A DNA stretch of 64,000 bases from DASYAN01 sp963727755 (GTDB lineage: Bacteria; Chloroflexota; Ktedonobacteria; Ktedonobacterales; Ktedonobacteraceae), in the NCBI GenBank assembly GCA_963727755.1, contig CAVSHN010000016.1, positions 1 to 64,000 of the forward strand, read 5' to 3'. The notes beneath the pieces were generated by a model, which saw only the letters and a list, made by a program, of their open reading frames with translations, made no database searches and had not been told where the DNA came from. This document shows positions 52,664 through 61,371 of this stretch, one piece after another (position 1 is the first letter of the stretch; the number at the start of each line of letters is the position of its first letter). The position numbers were made by a program, and so were the translations under genes.

Positions 52664-53584
52664 ATGTATGATAATATGCCAGCTATGAATAGTAAGTCAC
52701 AACCCAAGTTTGTCTTGCTCTCGCCCTCTGACTGGACTGACTATACACTACTAGATAGTGGTGCTGGTACCAAACTAGAGCGATTTGGTCCGTACAGCTT
52801 TATTCGCCCAGAACCTCAAGCAATATGGTCTCCCGCTTTGCCGAAGGAAAAATGGAAATCTGCTGATGCTGTATTTCAGGGAGGTGATGGTGAAGAAAGC
52901 GGTAGATGGCAATTTAAACGCTCTATAGAGTCTCAATGGCTCATGCATTACAAAAATATACGTTTTTGGGCCAGAACAACCTCTTTTCGTCATCTAGGAG
53001 TATTTCCTGAGCAAGCTAGTCAATGGAATTGGATAAGCGAAATGATTAGGAAGGCTAATAGACCTATTAGAGTCCTTAATCTTTTTGGCTATACTGGCTT
53101 AGCAACTTTAGTAGCGGCAAGCGCAGGTGCTCATGTCACTCATGTTGATGCTTCTAAACAAGTTATAAGCTGGGCTCGGGAGAATCAATTGCTTTCGGGA
53201 TTAGGAGATAAACCTATCCGCTGGATCATTGATGATGCATTAAAGTATGTACAACGAGAAGTGAGGCGGCAGGTGCAGTATGATGGAATTATTCTCGATC
53301 CGCCGAAGTTCGGACGTGGTCCTCAAGGTGAGATATGGAAGGTTTATGAGTCACTACCAATACTGCTTAAGACATGCCGCTCCTTGCTTAGTAAACGACC
53401 TCTGTTTACTGTATTAACTGCTTATGCCATCAGAACCTCTGCATTAAGTTGTCATTATGCTTTAGAGGAAATGTTTGCTGGCTATAATGGCTCTACGACT
53501 TCAGGAGAGATGGTAGTCACTGAGCAGAGCGCAGGTCGGTTGCTTTCTACAGCAATCTTTTCTCGTTGGGCTTCTAATGTGTAA
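52664..53584 (+). CDS. Class I SAM-dependent methyltransferase, RlmI/RlmK-like
   Basis: 306 residues. N-terminal part with GRWQFKRSIESQWLMHY, then the Rossmann methyltransferase: motif I VLNLFGYTGLATLVAASAGA, acidic motif II THVDASKQV, DDALKY and catalytic motif IV IILDPPKFGRG. This is the pattern of rRNA large-subunit (C5-cytosine or guanine-N2) methyltransferases and relatives acting on RNA. The PUA domain of true RlmI is absent, so the target may differ. ATG 52664 or the Met codons 5 and 7 residues later could be the start; no clear ribosome binding site helps. G+C is lower than in metG. Confidence 0.85.
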   Translation: MYDNMPAMNSKSQPKFVLLSPSDWTDYTLLDSGAGTKLERFGPYSFIRPEPQAIWSPALPKEKWKSADAVFQGGDGEESGRWQFKRSIESQWLMHYKNIRFWARTTSFRHLGVFPEQASQWNWISEMIRKANRPIRVLNLFGYTGLATLVAASAGAHVTHVDASKQVISWARENQLLSGLGDKPIRWIIDDALKYVQREVRRQVQYDGIILDPPKFGRGPQGEIWKVYESLPILLKTCRSLLSKRPLFTVLTAYAIRTSALSCHYALEEMFAGYNGSTTSGEMVVTEQSAGRLLSTAIFSRWASNV

Positions 53585-53595
53585 ATTTTGGAATT

Positions 53596-53738
53596 AAATC
53601 GATCTTACACAAATTTGGTGATAAAAGCTCATCAGCAGAGTGCCTTGAAGACTTTCATCCGCTCCAGCAGACATTTCTGGTAGTCTCTATTAATGGCTCT
53701 GCAATAGTCGCTTCGCCAAAAGTGTATAAGATCGATTT
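53596..53738. mobile_element. 143-bp inverted-repeat element (MITE-like)
   Basis: Ends are imperfect 23-bp inverted repeats: AAATCGATCTTACACAAATT at 53596 and, on the other strand, AAATCGATCTTATACACTTT from 53738. There is no coding capacity. The size and ends fit a MITE or a collapsed insertion sequence. Confidence 0.6.
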
Positions 53739-53760
53739 ATCAGTACGATGGTAAGGAATT

Positions 53761-53926
53761 TGTTCAGAGTAACCCTTCTATCAATGCACTTTGCATCAAG
53801 GCAGGACCTTAATTCAAGGCTATTCAACGGGACAAGAATGGAATAGGAAAGCAATGTAGAAACAGAACCCTCATCGTGCTTCCCACCTCCCTGCAGGACA
53901 TTTTTTGCAAAGGGTAACGCTGAACA
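53761..53926. mobile_element. 166-bp inverted-repeat element (MITE-like)
   Basis: Imperfect 17-bp terminal inverted repeats TGTTCAGAGTAACCCTT (53761) and TGTTCAGCGTTACCCTT (reverse strand from 53926), two mismatches. No coding capacity. It ends 1 nt before the stop of the leader-peptide gene. Confidence 0.6.
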
Positions 53927-53927
53927 C

Positions 53928-54110
53928 TTACATGGGTAGCGACGGTATTAAGTATCCAGAATAACCCTCAGCCTCAAGAGAAGCAGTCACTGCCGCTATT
54001 TCATCTTCAATCTCATCTTGTCCCCCAGCCACTCTTTCAAGTTGCTCGTCAGTTAACTCAACTTCATTAGGCATAACAACATTTTCAGTTGCATGTTGAA
54101 TGTTAAGCAC
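53928..54110 (-). CDS. RiPP/bacteriocin-like precursor peptide with double-glycine leader
   Basis: 60 residues from GTG 54110, which follows AGGAAGG by about 10 nt. The first 30 residues look like a leader of the nitrile-hydratase/Nif11 or lantibiotic class and end with ELTDEQLERVAGG, the classic acidic helix plus Gly-Gly cleavage site. The 30-residue core (residues 31-60) is acidic at first, then GYSGYLIPSLPM; it has Ser, Thr and Tyr but no Cys. No modifying enzyme, peptidase-transporter or immunity gene lies within the window near it, so maturation enzymes would be encoded elsewhere. The same frame is open upstream to 54380 without family resemblance. An ATG at 54074 would give a shorter leader. 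Confidence 0.6.
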   Translation of the reverse strand: MLNIQHATENVVMPNEVELTDEQLERVAGGQDEIEDEIAAVTASLEAEGYSGYLIPSLPM

Positions 54111-54624
54111 TTTTCTGTTTCCTTCCTCATGATAAATTAGTTTGTGACGTTCCAGAATAGAAGCATCTTCTAGAATAATTGATCGGCAATTTTGCAATGA
54201 ACAGTAGAGGTTTTGTGTAAGCGTGGGGACTGTGAGACTCTCCACCGACTTTGGTGATAAGGTCTGCAACACCAAGACTAGGAAAAGATCTCTATGGTGC
54301 CAGGAGAGAATAGCGAAAAAGTGAAAACTCCTGATAAGCTCATCCTTCACCAAAGTAGCGGAAGACCCCCACAGTCCCAACGTTTACAAGATAGCATGTA
54401 AGAGATTGGAGGATGGAGCTATCAATTTCTTTGATGAGTTGCAGCCAGAGTTTCGCAGCGTGGTATGCAGCGAATTATGATGAGAGTGATAGGTATGTGG
54501 GCAAGGGGATGGATAGTACTTTTTTTGTTGCTCGTGGTATAGAAGATATAATATTTGATAGAGTGGATAGAAACTCGTCTATTGATAGAGAGGTATTTGT
54601 TGTTGCTGAACAAAGGAGATAGCT

Positions 54625-55284
54625 ATGCAGGAAATGGAAGACCGAAATGAAAGCGAAGAAAAACGATGGTACAAAAGTGTCGTACGGCGATTGCTAAGCC
54701 TGTTGTACAAAGATATTGTGCAGCCATTGCTAAACCTGTTGTACAAAGATATTGTGCAGCCATTGCTAACCCCGTGGTTCCCCGATAAACATTTGAAACG
54801 ACGAGAGTATATTGTTGACGCTTTAAGTTACATTGTCGTGGGAATAACCGCTGGATTTGCTCGTCAATACATTCAAACTGATAACCCGACTGTTATCAAT
54901 ATAAGCCTAATGGTAAGTATATATTTTTTGATTCTGGGAATATATCGTCTTCGCCGAATATATCCGCATATACTCTTGTGGATAGGAGTTACATATGTGT
55001 TTTGTGCCATGCCATTTTTAACTGTACTCACTTATTATATGTCACAAATGATACCAAGAGCAAGGCATACTGATAGAGCAATATCGTTTATGTTTCTAAT
55101 TGTAACAATATTTGAATTTTTTGCACTGATTTCATATTTGCTAGATCTATATGGGAAAAACAGAAAAAACATTAAAATACATTTTAACCTCAAAAAGATT
55201 TCAGTATTTATCCTAGGCATCATTACCATGGGTACTGCGCTATTTCAATTTCTGCAAGTTTTGCTATCATTCATCCATCATTGA
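54625..55284 (+). CDS. Membrane protein with duplicated amphipathic N-terminal segment
   Basis: 219 residues from ATG 54625, with AAAGGAG 7 nt upstream. After a charged N-terminus, an exact 13-residue segment is repeated (LLYKDIVQPLL twice, from a 39-bp tandem duplication at about 54697-54775). Four or five membrane helices follow (DALSYIVVGITAGF, ISLMVSIYFLILGIY, ILLWIGVTYVFCAMPFLTVL, FMFLIVTIFEFFALISYLL and the last VFILGIITMGTALFQFLQVL). A basic loop KNRKNIKIHFNLKK separates the last two. A+T content is higher than in neighbouring genes, which suggests transfer. No family is recognised. The 500 bp before it (54111-54624) show nothing else I can support. Confidence 0.7.
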   Translation: MQEMEDRNESEEKRWYKSVVRRLLSLLYKDIVQPLLNLLYKDIVQPLLTPWFPDKHLKRREYIVDALSYIVVGITAGFARQYIQTDNPTVINISLMVSIYFLILGIYRLRRIYPHILLWIGVTYVFCAMPFLTVLTYYMSQMIPRARHTDRAISFMFLIVTIFEFFALISYLLDLYGKNRKNIKIHFNLKKISVFILGIITMGTALFQFLQVLLSFIHH

Positions 55285-55439
55285 TGATGCATTGAAGGAC
55301 TGGAATGAATTAGTATAAAATAGGACTATTATCCTAATAGACATGCGTTATGAGCCCGAGAGGTAACCTAGGGTTGACAGAAGGTCATCAATCTGAGATA
55401 ATGAACAAAGTCTGAGTACCGATTATTTAAATAAATCAT

Positions 55440-55785
55440 CTCCCTGGAAATAGTTATCTCCCATTCTCGCCTCGTACGATCACCGATCAACAGGCGGTCC
55501 AACGGCTCTATACTGCCGCCCAAGCCTTACCTACCCTTGATCTCTCTGGCATACACCATTGTCCAGCTGATTTTGCTCTGGATTATCAGTTGGATTTTTT
55601 CCGGGGACAGACCAGGATACAAGAAATCGTCCTTCATCCTACAGGCTGCTCGTCAGTCGAGTTTGGGGAAAATGACTTTGGGGTGTTTACTCCAGCATTT
55701 GAGCACCTCTTTATGCAGACTGTGGGGATCAGCAATTTGGTGCCCGGCCCTTGTAACCTCCTCTCTTCTTGTATGTCTCCACCCT
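55440..55785 (+). pseudogene. Remnant of a lineage-specific secreted protein gene
   Basis: One frame reads TITDQQAVQRLYTAAQALP, then HHCPADFALDYQLDFFRGQT, then LHPTGCSSVEFGENDFGVFT and EHLFMQTVGIS. This order (ITDxxxVQxLY, CPxDxGxxYxLxFF, DATGC, FxxLFxQTVG) is a pattern I associate with short exported proteins of Ktedonobacteria. No start codon with ribosome binding site or signal peptide precedes it, and the end is ragged, so it is called a fragment. Upstream, 55300-55330 has a small palindrome (TAGGA/TCCTA). Confidence 0.5.
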
Positions 55786-55905
55786 TTCACTAGAGGAGCG
55801 CACAAATATCACCATTGCTTCGGGAAGATCCCGGCGAGCTACCTCCTGATCTACCGTGTGGCTTGACCGAAAGCCACGTTCATTAACAGGTATCAACGGC
55901 CATTT

Positions 55906-56229
55906 TTAGGCAATAGCCGTTAAACCTTTTTTTTCGACAAGGGATAAGAGTTTCAGAGATGGGCCATCTGGACGTTTCTCTCCTCGCTCCCATCGGCTGA
56001 CTGAATCTTTCGATACATTCAGGTAGTGAGCAAAAACCGTCTGACTTACTTGCTCGCGTTCACGGAGTGCTTGTATCTCTTCTGGAGTGAACGCATGAAT
56101 TGGAGTCAGGCAAGATTCGTCGAATTGTCGCATAGTCTGCTTGTCAATCACGCCTGCTTCATAATAGTCAGAAGCCGTCTCATGAATCGCTGCAAGTAGT
56201 TCGCTCTTGTAAGTCCTGTTCTTAGTCAT
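55906..56229 (-). CDS. HigA-type antitoxin with Xre helix-turn-helix
   Basis: 107 residues. N-terminal arm of 45 residues, then a helix-turn-helix of the Cro/CI type: LREREQVSQTVFAHYLNVS followed by KDSVSRWERGEKRPDGPSLK. The protein should bind and neutralise the toxin encoded just upstream and repress the pair's promoter. Its ATG overlaps the toxin stop by 8 nt. The order toxin then antitoxin is that of HigBA systems. Confidence 0.87.
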   Translation of the reverse strand: MTKNRTYKSELLAAIHETASDYYEAGVIDKQTMRQFDESCLTPIHAFTPEEIQALREREQVSQTVFAHYLNVSKDSVSRWERGEKRPDGPSLKLLSLVEKKGLTAIA

Positions 56230-56596
56230 GATATATCACTTCCTCATAAATTCCTGTTTTGACTAGCTTCGCAAGCTCATCATCCGAAAATGCAAAGGTC
56301 GCTTTTGCCAATTTCTTCAACTCCCGTTCCTCTACCTCATCTATGTTTTCCCGTTCATTCTTCGCGAACCCATGAACGAAAAAAGCTTTGTCTCCCTTAC
56401 GGTATAGGATGACTGACCTATAGCCGCCTGACTTGCCCTCATTGGAGCGAGCAATTCGCTGCTTTATGACACCACCACCATAGTCAGCGTATATCCTACC
56501 TGCCTCCGCATCCTTGACTGCCTCACATAGCTTGGCATTGCCGATACCTTCTTTTCTGGCAAACTTGGCAAACCTCCTGTTTTTGAAAATCCTCAC
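56222..56596 (-). CDS. RelE/HigB-type toxin
   Basis: 124 residues, basic. RelE-superfamily pattern: FAKFARKEGIGNAKLCEAVK, then GGGVIKQRIARSNEGKSGGY, RSVILYRKGDKAFFVHGFAK and NERENIDEVEERELKKLA. The Arg and Lys residues and the FVHGFAKNE strand are typical of HigB-2/RelE-like mRNA interferases that cut mRNA on the ribosome. It is the first gene of the pair and overlaps the antitoxin gene by 8 nt. The C-terminal helix (KATFAFSDDELAKLVKTG) is longer than in minimal RelE. Confidence 0.88.
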   Translation of the reverse strand: MRIFKNRRFAKFARKEGIGNAKLCEAVKDAEAGRIYADYGGGVIKQRIARSNEGKSGGYRSVILYRKGDKAFFVHGFAKNERENIDEVEERELKKLAKATFAFSDDELAKLVKTGIYEEVIYHD

Positions 56597-56741
56597 ACTT
56601 TGACCTTTCCGTTTGCCGTGTTCTTGTTTCTATTATATAGGACTTAGCCTTACATTTCAAGGCCTCCTTGACTAGTCAGCTTAAAGCACCTAGAAAGCAG
56701 ATTGGGAAACATAGTCTCCTGTGATCTGAGCGTGACGCCAC

Positions 56742-57527
56742 TCATCCTCCCCGGCGGTGAAGAATCTCGTAGAGCACAACGGCGGTGGCAATGGAAATGT
56801 TGAGCGAATCACAGTTCCCGCGCATCGGAATACTGACGATGAAGTCGCACAAAGCCTGTTGCTCAGATGAAAGTCCTTGACGTTCGCTCCCCATCAAGAG
56901 GATTACGGGTGATGGATAATCCGCCTGTCGATAATTCAACACAGCGGCATCAGATGTACCAACAATCGGGTAGCCATAAAGACGTTTCCAGTCAGCAAAG
57001 GCCTGAAAAGAAGTTTTGACCAAGTACTGTGAGAAAATCGAACCCATACTAGCACGCAGTGCCGTGGGATCATACGCATCGGTCGTGTGATCAAGCAGAA
57101 AGACCCCACGGCAACCCGTCGCGTCACAGGTACGTAGAATTGTCCCCAAGTTGCCAGGGTCCTGAACAGCTTCCAGAGCCACCCAGCAGTCCTCTGTAGA
57201 AAGTCTCACCTGCTCCAACAACTCCCACTGCTGGGAAATAACGGCAGCAATTCCCTGTGGATTGTCCTTGAGCGAAAAACTGTGAAAGACATCTGTGCTA
57301 ACACAGAGATAGGGAAGCCCTTTTTGCCTCTGATCTTCCAACAGTGCTTGTCCATGCTGGCTCCTCAGCAATTCTGGAGCAACGATGAGTTGACGCACAC
57401 GTTGTGGATAACGTAGAGCCTCCGTAACTAGGCGCAGTCCCTCAACGAGTGCCAACCCGGTTCGTTCGCGTTCTGGGCGCTTGAGAAGAGCACGAATTTG
57501 CTTGACCCTCGGATTGTTTCGACTCAT
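56742..57527 (-). CDS. SpoU/TrmH-family RNA 2'-O-methyltransferase
   Basis: 261 residues from ATG 57527. A short N-terminal substrate-binding domain (NNPRVKQIRALLKRPERERT, LVEGLRLVTEAL) precedes the SPOUT knot with its three motifs: DPGNLGTILRTCDATG, LLMGSERQGLS and VSIPMRGNCDSLNISIATAV. It methylates ribose 2'-OH in rRNA or tRNA using SAM. The start is uncertain: the frame is open further upstream to ATG 57650, 18 nt after the ROK gene stop, but the extra 40 residues do not look like the family. Last gene of the t6A-type cluster on this strand. Confidence 0.88.
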   Translation of the reverse strand: MSRNNPRVKQIRALLKRPERERTGLALVEGLRLVTEALRYPQRVRQLIVAPELLRSQHGQALLEDQRQKGLPYLCVSTDVFHSFSLKDNPQGIAAVISQQWELLEQVRLSTEDCWVALEAVQDPGNLGTILRTCDATGCRGVFLLDHTTDAYDPTALRASMGSIFSQYLVKTSFQAFADWKRLYGYPIVGTSDAAVLNYRQADYPSPVILLMGSERQGLSSEQQALCDFIVSIPMRGNCDSLNISIATAVVLYEILHRRGG

Positions 57528-57667
57528 AATGATCGGATCGGAAAAAACAGAACAGCTAGATAACTGTTCTGCCGATGAATGATGCTGTTTTTCTATAGAA
57601 AAACGCCTGCTTTCTAGGTTCGAATGGAGCAACGAAATCAATGGATTCATCAGCGCTACCTGAGTAG

Positions 57668-58667
57668 TTATGAAAAATCGTAGCCAGCGGCTTTTGCACC
57701 AATGCACGCTGCTCCAACCACGCCAGAGAAATCGCCAAGCTTGGCACGCAAAATTGGTGTCTGCTTGGCAGCCGCCGAAAGAGCCACAGTACGTGCCCTA
57801 TGCACAGCAGTCTCAAAGAGCAGATCAATAGCTTCAATGACACCACCACCGAGGATAAGACTTTCGGGGTTGTAGAAGTTCAAAATAGAGGCCAAACCAT
57901 AGCCCAGATAGTTCGCCGCCTCGGAGACGGCCTCTATCACCAGTTCATCCTTCTGCTGGATAGCTTCAGCCAGAATACCAGAACGAATGATCGTATCACC
58001 TTCTTTGACCAATCCTTGTACATCTTTAGAGAGCACCGAGGGACGCCCATGGCGAATCTCCGCCAGAATTGCTTTGGTGATCGCCGTTCGCGAGGCATAG
58101 GCCTCCAAGCAGCCACGTCCACCACAACCACAAACACGCCCTCTGGCCTCAATGACTATATGCCCAACCTCCCCAGCTGTACCAGTCAGACCAGTATATA
58201 ATTGCCCATCTTGGACAATACCACAACCAATGCCAGTGCCAATAAAGACACATACAAAGTTGCGATAGCCTCTGCCAGCACCATAAGTATATTCACCCAT
58301 GGCAGCAACTTCAACATCGTTCCCAACTCTGTACAGGTCTGTTAAAACGTTTGCCCAGAAGCTGCCCCAAAGATAGATCACGCAATGGCATATTAGGAGA
58401 GTAAAGCAACCTACCAGATTGACGATCTATCTGACCCGCCGCCCCCACACCTATAGCTACTATATCCTCATCCGCCAATTTTGCATTACTAAGAGCCGCC
58501 GCCGCCAGATCGAGGATGCGCCGAGCAACGAAATCCTGACCCCGTTCCGCTCGCGTACGTTTACGCACTGAAGTAACTATTTCTCCAGACTTAATATCAA
58601 CTACAGCCGCAAGAGTTTTGGTGCCTCCCAGATCGATTCCTAGAGCATATGCTTTTTGCTTTGACAT
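57668..58667 (-). pseudogene. ROK-family sugar kinase (glucokinase-like), one frameshift
   Basis: Rejoined it is about 332 residues, normal for ROK kinases. N-terminus YALGIDLGGTKTLAAVVD (ATP phosphate loop), then GVGAAGQID, GNDVEVAAMGEYTYGAG, IGTGIGCGIV, the ROK zinc/signature GRVCGCGGRGCLEAY and LILGGGVIE. The break is near 58345: LGKRFNRPVQ ends in one frame and VGNDVEVAAM continues in another, with one extra base between (CAG-A-GTT). As read, the first frame gives a 118-residue stump. Glucose or N-acetylmannosamine/glucosamine phosphorylation is the usual role. ATG 58667 has GAGGAAG 6 nt upstream, overlapping the end of tsaD (8 nt apart). Confidence 0.85.
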
Positions 58668-58674
58668 ATCTTCC

Positions 58675-59856
58675 TCATCTCCTAAAAGGCAAGCTTAATC
58701 CAGGTTGGACATCCAGGTCGAGCCCATGTTGCTCGCCTAGACTGAGATGGAAAAAAGCTGCGCAGGCAATCATTGCCGCATTATCGGTACAAAACTCAAT
58801 TGGTGGGTAGCTCAGATGGATACCCAAAGGTTGCAGTTCTTGCTGCATCCGTTGACGTAGGCTAACGTTGGCCGCTACTCCACCAGCTAGGACGACTTGC
58901 TTCACTCCATACTCTTGAGCTGCCAAACGAGTTTTTACTGCCAGAACATCTACTACAGCCTCCTGAAAGCTGGCTGCTAACCAGGCAACATTAGGCGCTC
59001 CCTGCTGAGCAGCTTGCTCCCCCATACGGGTATAGCGTGTATGCTGGCTAGACGGCTTGCTCGCATTGTCAGTATCAGCTATTTGCTGATGGGCAACCAT
59101 GCCTTCAGCAAGATGTAGGACTGCCGTTTTCAGCCCACTGAAACTGAAATCATACGTACCACGCAACCAAGCACGCGGTAGCTGGTAGGCCTTACGCGCC
59201 AGCGTTATTGGCTTCCCTTGTTGCATCAACTCTTCTTCAGCCTGCTGAGCAACCTTCTGAATGGCAGGACCACCAGGATAGTTCAATCCCAGGATACGCG
59301 CTACTTTGTCAAAAGCTTCTCCAGCAGCATCATCGCGTGTACAACCAAGCAATTCATAGTGTCCATGTTCACGCACAAGGACAAGTTCGCTATGGGCTCC
59401 CGAAATGACGAGGCAGATTAAAGGGAAATAAGGGTCACCATCCTGATACTTCCAATCGGCTATCGCACCCTCTGGCGGCACCATTCCTTTACACAACCAA
59501 TTAGCATAGATATGCGCCTCCAGATGATTCACACCCAGGAAAGGACGATCACAGGCAAACGCCAGAGTCTTGCCCACAGTGAGACCAACTAACAATGAGC
59601 CTGCAAGCCCCGGACCATAGGTTGCAGCAACAGCATCAATATCTTTCCACGAACAAGATGCCTGTTCCAGAGCCATTTCAACCACAGGTAGAATAGCCGC
59701 AAGTTGCTGACGTGATGCCACTTCTGGCACTACACCGCCATAACGGTTATGGACTTCAATCTGCGAAGCCACAACATCAGAGAGCAAGTAACGACCGTCC
59801 TTGACAATCGCCGCTCCAGTCTCATCACATGAACTTTCGATACCAAGTATAAGCAT
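58675..59856 (-). CDS. tsaD: tRNA t6A37 threonylcarbamoyltransferase subunit TsaD
   Basis: 393 residues. Kae1/Qri7/TsaD family: LGIESSCDETGAAIVKDG start, metal-binding His pair in GVNHLEAHIYANW, SGAHSELVLV, GEAFDKVARILGL and the third metal/phosphate motif VVLAGGVAAN with CTDNAAMIA near the end. TsaD transfers threonylcarbamoyl from TsaC product to A37 of ANN-decoding tRNAs, with TsaB and TsaE, both encoded just upstream here. An insertion of about 25 residues (EGMVAHQQIADTDNASKPSS region) is longer than in most TsaD proteins. Start ATG 59856; it lies 64 nt after rimI. Confidence 0.95.
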   Translation of the reverse strand: MLILGIESSCDETGAAIVKDGRYLLSDVVASQIEVHNRYGGVVPEVASRQQLAAILPVVEMALEQASCSWKDIDAVAATYGPGLAGSLLVGLTVGKTLAFACDRPFLGVNHLEAHIYANWLCKGMVPPEGAIADWKYQDGDPYFPLICLVISGAHSELVLVREHGHYELLGCTRDDAAGEAFDKVARILGLNYPGGPAIQKVAQQAEEELMQQGKPITLARKAYQLPRAWLRGTYDFSFSGLKTAVLHLAEGMVAHQQIADTDNASKPSSQHTRYTRMGEQAAQQGAPNVAWLAASFQEAVVDVLAVKTRLAAQEYGVKQVVLAGGVAANVSLRQRMQQELQPLGIHLSYPPIEFCTDNAAMIACAAFFHLSLGEQHGLDLDVQPGLSLPFRR

Positions 59857-59920
59857 AAAACCCCACAGACGCGATCGACATCAATACCTTCAGAGATAGC
59901 GTGATAGAACAGGATAGAGA

Positions 59921-60559
59921 TCACCCGATTTCAAGCTTTTCTAGCAACACGGACTTCAATTCCTGGAATTTTTGTTTATAAGCAGGGGAATTGATCTCAT
60001 CAGTCCACATAATCAGTGCATCCTCATGGTTATCACTATAATAACGGCGACGCACACCAGCCTCACGGAAGCCATACTTCTGGTAGAGATTCTGCGCAAT
60101 AGTGTTGGATACACGAACTTCAAGTGTAACCCACTTGGCACCAATAGTGTAAGCAATATCAATCAAACTCACAAGCAAGAACTCTCCCAAACCACGACGC
60201 CTATGGTCAGGATGCATGGCAATTGTCGTGACGTGAGCCTCGTCAACCATCAGCCATAGACCAGCAAAACCGATGATTGAAGCGACATCCTGCGATGGGA
60301 CAGTGACTCCAGGACGACTTGGCAGGAGTGAAAGCGGGAAGAGACGATTTCTCCTCGGCTTCTCTGATTCCTGTACAACAACCGAACGATCTTCTAAAAG
60401 AAGATATTTATCACGTAAAACGATGTAATGCGCCCAACGATTATCTTGAAGCTCCTTACGATAGGCACTCGTAGGCCATGTCGATGGGTAAGCCAAGCGC
60501 TCGATCTCAATCACGCGAGGCACATCCGACATCGTCATCCTATCAACGACGTAACGCAC
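59921..60559 (-). CDS. rimI: Ribosomal-protein-alanine N-acetyltransferase-like GNAT (RimI)
   Basis: 212 residues from GTG 60559, chosen because RYVVDRMTMSDVPRVIEIE aligns with the usual RimI start; an in-frame upstream start at 60604 overlaps tsaB. GNAT fold with acetyl-CoA loop HPDHRRRGLGEFLL and the GFREAGVRRRYYSDN end typical of RimI. A non-conserved insertion of about 45 residues (EDRSVVVQESEKPRRNRLFP) sits in the middle. RimI acetylates the N-terminus of ribosomal protein S18 and is often encoded between tsaB and tsaD, as here. Confidence 0.9.
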   Translation of the reverse strand: MRYVVDRMTMSDVPRVIEIERLAYPSTWPTSAYRKELQDNRWAHYIVLRDKYLLLEDRSVVVQESEKPRRNRLFPLSLLPSRPGVTVPSQDVASIIGFAGLWLMVDEAHVTTIAMHPDHRRRGLGEFLLVSLIDIAYTIGAKWVTLEVRVSNTIAQNLYQKYGFREAGVRRRYYSDNHEDALIMWTDEINSPAYKQKFQELKSVLLEKLEIG

Positions 60560-60576
60560 CCTCTTCCCTTTCTCTT

Positions 60577-61371
60577 CTATACTAAAACTAATGAGTGATA
60601 GCACCGAGAAGCGGCTGCTTCCGAGTACTCTTGGTAATTGATGGACGCCGTAAATAAGTTGGTTTCGAGCATCAGGGGATCATCTACCTGATTATCGCGC
60701 AGGCGTTGCATTGCCAGTGAAGCTAGCGCAGAAGCACGCCGGGGAGCTTCTAATTTCCCAACAAAGAGACAACGCTCTGCAAAGTTGGAAGACAAAACCT
60801 GACGGGTAATTGCACTCATCTCGCCACAAAATAACAATGGTGGGTATTCTTCCTCACCCGGCACCGCGAGCCACTCCCTTATATGCTCTTGCAAATAGAC
60901 AGCTAGATGTTGAGGAGAACACAAAAGATACTCACCAAGCTGCCTCATATGACAGACTCTCTCATCATCTACATTAGCTAACTCTTCAAATACATAGCAG
61001 GCCGCATAAAGTTCAGAACGACCAGCTTCCAGTACTGCACAAACTGGACCACGTCTATGCTGTTGTTGAATGGCAACACTATCCAAAGTGCTCACACCTA
61101 TCAGGGGTTTTTGCAAAGCAAATGCAAGTGTTTTCGCAACAGCCAAGGCAACACGCACACCATTAAAAGAGCCAGGGCCTGTCGCTACAGCGATGGCATC
61201 GAGTTGTGGCAACGTCATCTGGCACGTGGTTAATAAGTGTCGAGTATACTCTAGTAATTCCACACTGTGGTTATTTGCACTGGACCAAGTATATTCACCA
61301 TATAACTCGTCCTCTGAACACAGAGCAATACTAGAATAACGAGTAGAAGTATCAAGACTTAGTAATCGCAT
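60577..61371 (-). CDS. tsaB: t6A biosynthesis protein TsaB
   Basis: 264 residues from ATG 61371, where MRLLSLDTSTRYSSIALCS is the standard TsaB N-terminus. The next motif, IAVATGPGSFNGVRVALAVA, is highly conserved (usually GPGSFTGLR; here Thr-Gly-Leu is Asn-Gly-Val). TsaB is a TsaD paralogue without the metal site and forms the TsaB-TsaD-TsaE complex. Its start overlaps the tsaE end by 13 nt. Confidence 0.92.
   Translation of the reverse strand: MRLLSLDTSTRYSSIALCSEDELYGEYTWSSANNHSVELLEYTRHLLTTCQMTLPQLDAIAVATGPGSFNGVRVALAVAKTLAFALQKPLIGVSTLDSVAIQQQHRRGPVCAVLEAGRSELYAACYVFEELANVDDERVCHMRQLGEYLLCSPQHLAVYLQEHIREWLAVPGEEEYPPLLFCGEMSAITRQVLSSNFAERCLFVGKLEAPRRASALASLAMQRLRDNQVDDPLMLETNLFTASINYQEYSEAAASRCYHSLVLV

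Noticed and set aside
54413..54622. Plus-strand frame of 69 codons before the membrane protein gene
   Set aside because: No ribosome binding site, no recognisable composition or family; treated as chance.
55537..55866. Plus-strand hydrophobic frame of 109 codons
   Set aside because: It is out of frame with the better-supported remnant of a secreted protein in the same stretch.
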